From: Nematostella vectensis
Taxonomy: Eukaryota; Cnidaria; Anthozoa; Actiniaria; Edwardsiidae
Direction of reading: 5' to 3'
DNA length: 64,000 nucleotides
Assembly (NCBI RefSeq): GCF_932526225.1
Contig: NC_064043.1
Location: 14,816,085 to 14,880,084 of the forward strand
Numbering within the stretch: the stretch's first letter is position 1; every line of letters begins with the position of its first letter. Below the pieces are notes generated by a model, which was not told where the DNA came from, ran no database searches, and saw only the letters and a program-made list of their open reading frames with translations. The position numbers and the translations under genes were made by a program. Of the stretch, positions 46,101 through 58,100 are shown piece by piece.

Positions 46101-49100
46101 TCATCGACAGTAAATAGGCAAAAATACTACTATACAACAACGATGATAAATGCAAGTCTTTCACTTTTTATCCTCGTCTCATCATAACTGTCCTAACAAA
46201 ACTGCATCATAAATATTTCATCATCACTACATAAACATCTTGTTATCATCATAGTTATCATCATCACCGTCACCTTCACCACTACCATCGACATCATCAT
46301 CATAATTCCCACCATCACCACCAATTAACATTAATCACATATTCTACTACGATCTTAGGTATGGCGATAAATCCCCTGTGTCAGTCATAGGTCGCATGGT
46401 CGGCATAATTTGGATGATCGTGGGGACTATACTTATGTCGCTCTTTAACGCACAAATAACAGCAGCCTTCGCATCTAACGAAATCGGTCAGGAAGTATCT
46501 CTAGTTGGAGAAAAGGTAAGAGACTTCGGCGTATATCACCAAAACACCAAAAAAAGTGTCTTTTGGTGAACAATTTTCCGTTTACCCGAAGGCGCCTACA
46601 ATGGGCCCCTACCGCCTACCATGGGCGCCTACCATTTACCCCTACCGCCTACCATGGGCGCCTACCATGGTCGCCTACCATTTACCCCTACCGCCTACCA
46701 TGGGCGCCTACCATGTACCACTACCGCCTAACATGTACTCATACCGCCTAACATGTACCCCTATCGCCTACCATGTACCACTACCGCCTACCATGTACCA
46801 CTATCGCCTACCATGTACCACTATCGCCTACCATGTACCACTATTGCCTACCATGTACCACTATCGTCTACCATGTACCACTATCGCCTACCATGTATCA
46901 CTATCGCCTACCATGTACCACTATCGCCTACTAGGTACTACTATCGCCTACCATGTACCACTACCGCCTACTATGTACCACTACCGCCTACCATGTACCA
47001 CTACCGCCTACCATGTACCACTATCGCCTACTATGTACCACTATCGCCTACCATGTACCCCTATTGTCTACCATGTACCCCTACCGCCTACCATGTACCA
47101 CTATCGCCTACCATGGGCGCCTACCATGTACCACTACCGCCTAACATGTACTCATACCGCCTAACATGTACCCCTATCGCCTACCATGTACCAGTATCGC
47201 CTACCATGTACCACCTACCGCCTACCGTGCACCAGTATCGCCTACCGTGCACCAGTATCGTCTACCATGCACCACTATCGTCTACCATGTACTACTATCG
47301 CCTACCATGTACCAGTATCGCCTACCATGTACCAGTATCGCCTACCATGTACCACTATCGCCTACCATGTACCACCTACCGCCTACCATGTACCAGTACC
47401 GCCTACCATGTACCCCTACCGCCTACCATGTACCCCTACCGCCTACCATGTACCCCTACCGCCTACCATGTACCCCTACCGCCTACCATGTACCCCTACC
47501 GCCTACCATGTACCAGTATAGCCTACCATGTACCACCTACCGCCTACTATGCACCACTATCGTCTACCATGTACCACTATCGCCTACCATGTACCAGTAC
47601 CACCTACCATGTACCACTATCGCCTACCATGTACCACCTACCGCCTACCATGTACCACCTCCCATGTACCACTATCGCCTACCATGTACCACTATCAAAT
47701 CACTTTGGGCTGGGCCATCAAGTCCAAGGTTGTTAGCAGTCAATTAGCTGTTGTTACAACAATAACATACATTCCATACGTCACCAGGTGGCCTTGCAGT
47801 TGGGGACGGAGAATTTCTTCTCAACCGAGACTAACCTGGGGGGGATCTACCAAGGTCAGCGCATTCCTCGTTTTATTCAAAGAGGGTTAATAAGGGCTAT
47901 TAAGTGACCATGCTGTAAGAGAACGAATCCCCGTGGCCCATTATGTCGTCCTAGAAAGCTATTTTAAGATTGCCCGAACTTATCAATCATAGCATCCATT
48001 AATGATTCGTCGCGCCATATTTGGCTAGAACATTATCACAACAAATTTTTTTCCTCTGTACTTCTTTACTTCGTTCGCTACCTGTTTTTATCCTTTTAGC
48101 TGCTCTTCAATGCTCATGATCACAATGCTACTCGTAGGGTGGTGTCCTGGTATCTGTTAAGTTATCTAATTATTTTAAAGTTATCTAAATGTTATCAAAT
48201 AATTGAAAGGGAAGACGTCGGGGAGACAGAGAATTTGGAGTTCATTTAAGATGTGCATCGTGCAGACTACTAAAAAGTTCTTTTTCTCTGCAATAGAATT
48301 TCTCTGGGTCTATGTTATGTATTTTAATACAAGAAGGCCTTTAATTTTCTTTGATTTACAATATTTTTTAGATGAGTGAACTTCAATTCTTCAGGCAAAT
48401 GTTCAGAAATGTCACTCAAGAAACCCTTGTCACTGGAATACGGTTTACTTCATTATAAAGACTTGAAACCTTTTATTTGTTAAATGCCTGTCTAAATAAC
48501 CACAATATCGGTGTGAATATAATGGTATTAAGTTCTGGATGTATCTTTTTCATTAAAAGAGAATTGGAAGAGAATTGTGTGTTGAAAACACAGATTTCTG
48601 ATTTATTGTTGTTTTTTATTGCGAATTAGCTTTGAAAACGTTTACTGGTGAAGTTCCCCACGCCTAAAATCGCGCACTCTATGCAATTTAATGTCTTTAA
48701 TGTCCGAGAAACGGTCGATAGAAGCCAGCGTATTCTCTGGAAAATCATTTTCACAGCGTTCGTAAAAAAGGAGGTATTTTCGGTCAAAAAGATTTCCATA
48801 ACAGCCTTTGCCGGTTCACATCGCTTAAGATGTGATCGCGCGTAAGACTCATGTTGCTAGGAAACGTGAGCGCTGACCAATCAGAGGCCTATCTTAAAAT
48901 AACTGGTTGTTCTAAAAATAGCTTTCACGGACGTCATCATTGGAACATACCCTAATACGGGGGATTCGTTCTCTTACATCATGGTCTCATGGGGCTATAC
49001 ATTCTAATGACCTTCTAAGGCACCAGCAGCGAGATAAGGACTGTGAACTTTAAAGGCCTGGAACAAAACAAGCTGCCAATCTTCCTTACTCCCCCTCGTT

Positions 49101-52100
49101 TATTTTGTGATCAAAATTCAAAAAGTCCACATATACACCAAATACACCAATTTCACAAACCGTTGTCAGTGCAAACGTCAAATGGCGGTTAGAAAATGGC
49201 AATTCAACGATCGGAGGGACCCATGGATCCCAATAGAATTATATCAAATGCAGAAAAATTCGGATATTCGTAGGATTCAAGCCGTCATCAATGTATGTCT
49301 CAGGCATCGCTTGATTTTATTTTTCACCTTTCTTACGAAAAGTAAACATACACCTTTCGGTCGTAGATTTTTCATTTGCACTGACAATGAAATAGGTGAA
49401 ATTGTTTGAAATAGGTGCAAATAGTTTTTGCGTTTCCTTCAGAGCTTGAGATAGATGCATACGCCACAGAATTCCCAACCGGTCCATTCAAGTACTTTCT
49501 CGTCCACGACTATATTGCTGTGCAGCAGTATCCGGATGAGACCGTGAAAATGGTGAAAACAATACACCATGAGGTAAACAACAAACCCAGACGTAAATAA
49601 CACCCACAGAGGTAAACAACACACCGAAAGGTAAACAACACCCACAGAGGTTAACAATACACCAAGAGGCAAACAACACGAGAGGTAAACAACACACCGA
49701 GAGGTAAACAACACCCACAGAGGTAAACAAAACACCCAGAGGTAAACAATGCACCCAGAGGCAAACAACACACCGAGAGGTAAACAACACCCACAGAGGT
49801 AAACAACACACCGAGAGGCAAACAATACACCGAGAGGCAAACAATACACCAAGAGGTAAACAACATGTGAGGTAAAAACTACACCCAGAGGTAAAATACA
49901 CACCAAGAGGTAAACAATGCACCCAGAGGCAAACAACACTCCCAGAGTTCAACAACACACCGAGAGGTAAACAACATGTGAGGTAAAAACTACACCCAGA
50001 GGTAAAATACACACCAAGAGGTAAACAATGCACCCAGAGGCAAACAACACTCCCAGAGGTCAACAACACACCGAGAGGTAAACAATACACCAAGAGGTGA
50101 ACAACACACCGAAAGGTGAACAACACACCGAGAGGTAAACAATACACCAAGAGGTGAACAACACACCGAAAGGTGAACAACACACCGAGAGGCAAACAAT
50201 ACACCGAGAGGCAAACAATACACCAAGAGGTAAACAACATGTGAGGTAAAAACTACACCCAGAGGTAAAATACACACCAAGAGGTAAACAATGCACCCAG
50301 AGGCAAACAACACTCCCAGAGGTCAACAACACACCGAGAGGTAAACAACATGTGAGGTAAAAACTACACCCAGAGGTAAAATACACACCAAGAGGTAAAC
50401 AATGCACCCAGAGGCAAACAACACTCCCAGAGGTCAACAACACACCGAGAGGTAAACAATACACCAAGAGGTGAACAACACACCGAAAGGTGAACAAAAC
50501 ACCGAGAGGTAAACAACACACCAAGAGGTAAACAACATCCACAGAGGCAAACAACACACCGAGAGGTAAACAATACACCGAGAGGTAAACAATACACCGA
50601 GAGGTAAACAACACACCGAGAGGTAAACAACACACCGAGAGGTAAACAACACCCACAGAGGTTAACAATACACCAAGAGGTAAACAACACGTGAGGTAAA
50701 CAATACACGCAGGGGCAAACAACACACCGAGAGGTAAACACACCTCACAGTTTCCTTAAATTTTCAGTGTTTCATTATTTTTATCGAATCAAGAGCATTG
50801 GACACCAATTCACAAACACCGCGAAAATGAGTAACAAAAACTCATAATACCTCATAAAATATGAAACTACTAAAAAATTTACTACTCGAGCACACGTATC
50901 AATGGTTGCATATGCTTGAATCACTGTCTAACAAGTAGAATTTATGTACACAGTCCAATGACAAAACGTTGTCATCAACCGGCTTCGCGACTTCGCGACA
51001 AGCCCGCATGTAAGCATGGGTAAAAACCATTGAAGCGCCTAGCTGCATATATTAGCCACCGCATAACTTCAGGCTTAAACGCCGTGGCTAATATACACCT
51101 ATTTCAATATAGGTTGTCAGTGCAAATGGCAAACGGCGATTGGCAAATAGCAGTTCTACTACCTAAAGTAGCTATGCGTCTCGAAGAATATAGATAAATC
51201 AAAACAATTATCCATTAAAGGTTACCAATGCGTGGCACTGAAATTGTTGGACTTTATTTAACACCTTTAATTTTACAAATAAAAAGTACCCACAAGCCAT
51301 TTACCATTTGCTATTCGCCATTTGCACTGACAACCTTTTGTGAAATAGGTATATGCAGCTAGGCGCACCGCTGGTTTTTACCCATGCTTATGTGCGGGCC
51401 TGTCGCGAAGCCGGTTGACGACAACGTTTTGTGTTGTGTATTGTTGAGGGTTGATGGAGGCCGGTTATATTATGGTGCCCTTAATTTAATTATGCAATAT
51501 TTGACTAGTTATCGGTGGGTGCTGTGGTTATTGGAAATTACGAGAGCGCAACACATTACTTGGAATGTTTACATGGTTACATCAACAACGCATTTGGTAT
51601 AAGGCAGGTAGGCTATTTACATAGAAGCACTAAGCAGTAAATAAAAACTATTAGACACACGAAATTAGATTATCAGGCTTATTTTTTTATCATTTTAAAC
51701 AACTTTATTGAGTATCCCCAAATGCGTCAGCATGAACTGCATATTACCTAGCCTCAAAGCCTCAAATAAAAATCACTAGATGATAACGAGTACAACGTAC
51801 ACGCCAATCAACCGAACATTGTACGTCACAAGGCGATTAACCACAAATTGTACGTCACAAGGCGATTAACCACAAATTGTACGTCACAAGCCGATTAACT
51901 GCAAATTGTACGTCACAAGGCGATTAACTGCAAATTGTACGTCACAAGGCGATTAACTGCAAATTGTACGTCACAAGCCGATTAACTGCAAATTGTACGT
52001 CACAAGGCGATTAACCGCACATTGCACGTCGCCATGCACCAAACCGCAAATTGCACGTCGCCATGCGCCAAACCGCAAATTGTACATCACCTGGCGTTAA

Positions 52101-55100
52101 ACCGCTTGACATACATCACCTGGCGTTAAACCGCTTGACATACATCACCTGGCATTAAACCCAAAAAGTACACAACCAGAGACAAAACCGCCAAATTTAC
52201 CTGGCTTAATCCGCAAATTTGAATAATAAGTCAAAGCTCAAATAAACTGTTTTTCTCAGGCAATTATCAGAAAAACATTTTCCCAACAAAAGAAAACGAT
52301 GCATGCCAACGAAACCCGAACAAAAGAGGTAACTCTTCAGACTGGCTTCATAGATAACGCGGTTTATGTTGCATCGGCTGGTGTGTGTGGCCTCTTTCTG
52401 ATATTGGGGGCCGTGTGGGAGATACGCAGACGAACGAAACTAACGCTAGTGGTCGGTGAGTTGTACACATGATAGGATTGTACAGTGACATCACGTCTTA
52501 TACCTCTATATAGCGACCAACTGTCAGGCAAGAGCCATAAAGTACCCACCCGAGTACTGTATCGGTCTCTATGCGCTATATCTTATACCTCTATATAGCG
52601 ACCAACTGTCAGGCAAGAGCCATAAAGTACCCACCCGAGTACTGTATCGGTCTCTATGCGCTATATCTTATACCTCTATATAGCGACCAACTGTCAGGCA
52701 AGAGCCATAAAGTACCCACCCGAGTACTGTATCGGTCTCTATGCGCTATATCTTATACCTCTATATAGCGACCAACTGTCAGGCAAGAGCCATAAAGTAC
52801 CCACCCGAGTAATGTATCGGTCTCTATGCGCTATATCTTATACCTCTATATAGCGACCAACTCTTAACAGCCATCTTCTCTAGTGCGGCACCTAATGCAA
52901 TGGCTTTATGAAGCGACACGTTCATTAAGCGAGAATAGCTCCCATTTTCTAGTCAGTGACAATTTGCTCTATATAGCTATGCTATTCTACGTTCTCGCTA
53001 AAATTTTCAGATTTTTGTGTTCGCTCTGATTGAATGGAGGATACAATGCGTATCATAAGAAATATCAAATATGTTTTCTCTTTTTCACAATTCTAGATCT
53101 AGAGAGACAGTAAGGGTGAAGGGTACTGCAGAAGTGTGATGGAAAAGTCGAAAACAGAAAGCACAGGCTTCAAGCTATATCAACTTGAGCAACTTTTAGT
53201 TGACAACTGTAGGTCTTTGTGTACACGCACCATCAACACAAACTATTTGTTGAGAACATTTGGCGTGTCCTGCATCATGTTGGGTATGCTGTGCACCTGT
53301 TGTGCCTGTTAGGGGACTGGTGATTAGATACCTGCATCATGTTGGGTATGCTGTGCACCTGTTGTGCCTATTAGGGGACTGGTGATTAAATACCTGCATC
53401 ATGTTGCCAACCAAGGTGTCACTGATGACAAGGGGGCAGTGCCGTGTGCAGCGTTCAAGCCTTCTCATACCTGGTACAGAAAAACAGGCACCATTAAACA
53501 CAGTACATTATAAAAACATGGCACTTTGGCTACAAACTAGGAACAGAGGCACGTTCACACATCTTTTCCTTTTTTTGCTACGCCCAGTTGGCGGCATTTT
53601 AGCATATGAGCATGGTAAATTGTATAAAAAAAAATAAACCCTTTAAAAAACGAGACATCTTGTCGCAAAAGGGGGAAAAATGAAACCGGTGAAAAGTTTG
53701 TAAACAAACGCGCGCGCGCCCTGAAAAGCCCGCCATTTTCAAACCGGAAGCGCTTTTTCCCGCCTAAATTGCGAGCGCGCGCGTCAGCGTAGCAACCAAG
53801 GTCGCATAACAACCTAAATTCCGAACACCCTTAATTAGTGTGTGTATCAAAGGGATGGGGAAAAGTTCAGTCATTGCGTGTCGCACGTTAACAGCTGATT
53901 CCCTTCACTTTGCGATGGATGCACAGGTTAGTAATCACTGTAGTCGGAGGCTAAGGTACAGATTGTACCGAAGTTCCATTTCCAGTGGAGAACCAATGGC
54001 AGTCCTACTTCATTCAATCACAAAAATGATAAAAAAGATGATCCATGAAGTGACTTTTCCTTGGATCAAAGCAGAAAATTATTTTGATAGAAACTCCACT
54101 TGCGCTCCAGTTAATATCAGCAAAGGAACATGCAGACTCTCCAAGCCAAACCAAAAAAGACCCCTACCCCTTCCTGATCACACCCCAACCACCCCAAATA
54201 CACAAGTCCATCTACTCCACCCACCCCACACACACAAGACCATCTACTCCACCCACCTCACACACACAAGACCATCTACTCCACCCACCCCGAACACACA
54301 AGACCATTTACTCCACCCACCCCAAACACACAAGACCATCTACTCTACCCACCCTCTCACCCATACACACAAGACCATCTACTCCACCCACCCTCTCACC
54401 CATACACACAAGACCATCTACTCCACCCACCCTCTCACCCATACACACAAGACCATCTACTCCACCCACCCCACACACACAAGACCATCTACTCCACCCA
54501 CCCCAAACACACAAGACTATCTACTCCACCCACCCTCTCACCCATACACACAAGACCCCACTCACCCCAAACACACAAGTCCATCTACTCCACCCACCCC
54601 AAACACACAAGACCATCTACTCCACTCACCCATACACACAAGACTATCTACTCCACCCACCCTCTCACCCATACACACAAGACCCCACTCACCCCAAACA
54701 CACAAGTCCATCTACTCCACCCACCCCAAACACACAAGACCATCTACTCCACTCACCCATACACACAAGACTATCTACTCCACCCACCCTCTCACCCATA
54801 CACACAAGACCATCTACTCCACCCACCCTCTCACCCATACACACAAGACCATCTACTCCACCCACCCCAAACACACAAGACCATCTACTCCACCCACCCC
54901 CCACACACAAGACCATCTACTCCACCCACCCCAAACACACAAGACCATCTACTCCACCCACCCCAAACACACAAGACTATCTACTCCACCCACCCTCTCA
55001 CCCATACACACAAGACCCCACTCACCCCAAACACACAAGTCCATCTACTCCACCCACCCCAAACACACAAGACCATCTACTCCACTCACCCATACACACA

Positions 55101-58100
55101 AGACTATCTACTCCACCCACCCTCTCACCCATACACACAAGACCATCTACTCCACCCACCCCACACACACAAGTCCATCTACTCCACCCACCCCAAACAC
55201 ACAAGACCATCTACTCCACCCACCCCAAACACACAAGACTATCTACTCCACCCACCCTCTCACCCATACACACAAGACCCCGCTCACCCCAAACACACAA
55301 GTCCATCTACTCCACCCATCCTCACACCCATACACAAAAGACCCCACCCACCCCAAACAAACAAGACCATCTACTCCACCCACCCCGAACACACAAGACC
55401 ATCTACTCCACCCACCCCAAACACACAAGACCATCTACTCCACCCACCCTCTCACCCATACACAAAAGACCCCACCCACCCCAAACAAACAAGACCATCT
55501 ACTCCACCCACCCCAAACACACAAGACCATCTACTCCACTCACCCCACACACACAAGACCATCTACTCCACCCACCCCACACACACAAGACCATCTACTC
55601 CACTAACCCTCTCACCCATACACACAAGACCATCTACTCCACCCACCCTCTCACCCATACACACAAGACCATCTACTCCACCCACCCCACACACACAAGA
55701 CCATCTACTCCACCCACCCCACGCACACAAGACCATCTACTCCACCCACCCCACACACACAAGACCATCTACTCCACCCACCCTCTCACCCATACACACA
55801 AGACCCCACTCACCCCATACACACAAGACCATCTACTCCACCCACCCTCTCACCCATACACACAAGACCATCTACTCCACCCACCCCACACACACAAGAC
55901 CATCTACTCCACCCACCCCAAACACACAAGACTATCTACTCCACCCACCCTCTCACCCATACACACAAGACCCCACTCACCCCAAACACACAAGTCCATC
56001 TACTCCACCCACCCCAAACACACAAGACCATCTACTCCACTCACCCATACACACAAGACTATCTACTCCACCCACCCTCTCACCCATACACACAAGACCC
56101 CACTCACCCCAAACACACAAGTCCATCTACTCCACCCACCCCAAACACACAAGACCATCTACTCCACTCACCCATACACACAAGACTATCTACTCCACCC
56201 ACCCTCTCACCCATACACACAAGACCATCTACTCCACCCACCCTCTCACCCATACACACAAGACCATCTACTCCACCCACCCCAAACACACAAGACCATC
56301 TACTCCACCCACCCCCCACACACAAGACCATCTACTCCACCCACCCCAAACACACAAGACCATCTACTCCACCCACCCCAAACACACAAGACTATCTACT
56401 CCACCCACCCTCTCACCCATACACACAAGACCCCACTCACCCCAAACACACAAGTCCATCTACTCCACCCACCCCAAACACACAAGACCATCTACTCCAC
56501 TCACCCACACACACAAGACCATCTACTCCACCCACCCTCTCACCCATACACACAAGACCCCACTCACCCCATACACACAAGACCATCTACTCCACTCACC
56601 CTCTCACGCATACACACAAGACCATCTACTCCACCCACCCCACACACACAAGACCATCTACTCCACCCAACCCAAACACACAAGACCATCTACTCCACCC
56701 ACCCTCTCACCCATACACACAAGACTCCACTCACCCCAAACACACAAGTCCATCTACTCCACCCATCCTCACACCCATACACAAAAGACCCCAAACACAC
56801 AAGACCATCTACTCCACCCACCCTCTCACCCACACACACAAGACCCCAAACACACAAGACCATCTACTCCACCCACCCCACACACACAAGACCATCTACT
56901 CCACCCAACCCAAACACACAAGACCATCTACTCCACCCACCCTCTCACCCATACACACAAGACTCCACTCACCCCAAACACACAAGTCCATCTACTCCAC
57001 CCATCCTCACACCCATACACAAAAGACCCCAAACACACAAGACCATCTACTCCACCCACCCTCTCACCCACACACACAAGACCCCAAACACACAAGACCA
57101 TCTACTCCACCCACCCTCTAACCCTTACACACAAGACCCCACTCACCCCAAACACACAAGACCATCTACTCCACCCACCCTCTCACCCATACACACAAGA
57201 CCCCAAACACACAAGACCATCTACTACACCCACCCTCTAATCCATACACACAAGACCCCACTCACCCCAAACACACAAGACCATCTACTCCACCCACCCT
57301 CTCACCCATACACACAAGACCCCAAACACACAAGACCATCTACTCAACCCACCGTCTAACCCATACACACAAGACCCCACCCACCTCAAACAAACAAGAC
57401 CATCTACTCCACCCACCCTCTAACCCTTACACAAAAGACCCCTTACCCCCCTCTCCCCAAACACATGTAAGTGAAAGTTAAAGTGTAAAAGACAGCCAGC
57501 CTACTTCGTTCTAGAGGGATGACATTTCCTTTAGATTTCTTGGGAAATGGTGCCAGCCGGTTAGACTTCATGAATTCACCAAAATCCTGATAAGTGAAAA
57601 AAACAAAGGCATCATTTGTTTGTTCCATTTGTTCCTTTTTTTTTAATTTCCAGGCCCATTCAAGTATTTCACGTTTTGAGGTTGACACTTGTGATTAACC
57701 TAGTTTGATTAACCGTGCTTCACCAAGTGAGACTCTCCTATGTGATTACTTTTGCCACAAAGCTTATTAAAAAATTGTTATCAGGCTTATTCTGGGTCCC
57801 TTGGACCTGGAAATGTTTAGTTTGGCTTTAGGGCAAAATTTTAAACAACTGTCATGAGAATGGAGGAAGAGTTGATGGGAGTTGATAGAGCGCAAAAAAG
57901 GTATCTATTTGTGGCTTATTCTGTGTTTTCTTCTTTTTATTTGTGTGTTTTGTGTGTTTTGCTGTTGTGTCTTTTTAATATTTTGATTATGCATTTCGAT
58001 TACGAATTGGTCAGAAATCAAGGTTGATATTTTGACAACGGAGTCAATTCTTTAACATTGCTTGGATGAAGGTCGTCTATGCCTTGGATGAATCCTTGAG

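Noticed and set aside
46556-47890. Tyr/Pro/His-rich plus-strand frames in channel intron 3
   Set aside because: The 20-bp repeat lacks stops; the exon 3 donor and exon 4 acceptor exclude the array from the message.
49439-50743. Cys/Val/Leu-rich minus-strand frames resembling membrane proteins
   Set aside because: Generated by the GAGGTAAAC array read backwards; frames overlap each other and the channel exon.
53840-57359. Plus-strand frames of 588 and 1,091 codons rich in Thr, Pro, His
   Set aside because: By-products of the C-rich minisatellite. INTS13 exons flank the array on the opposite strand, which makes it intronic.
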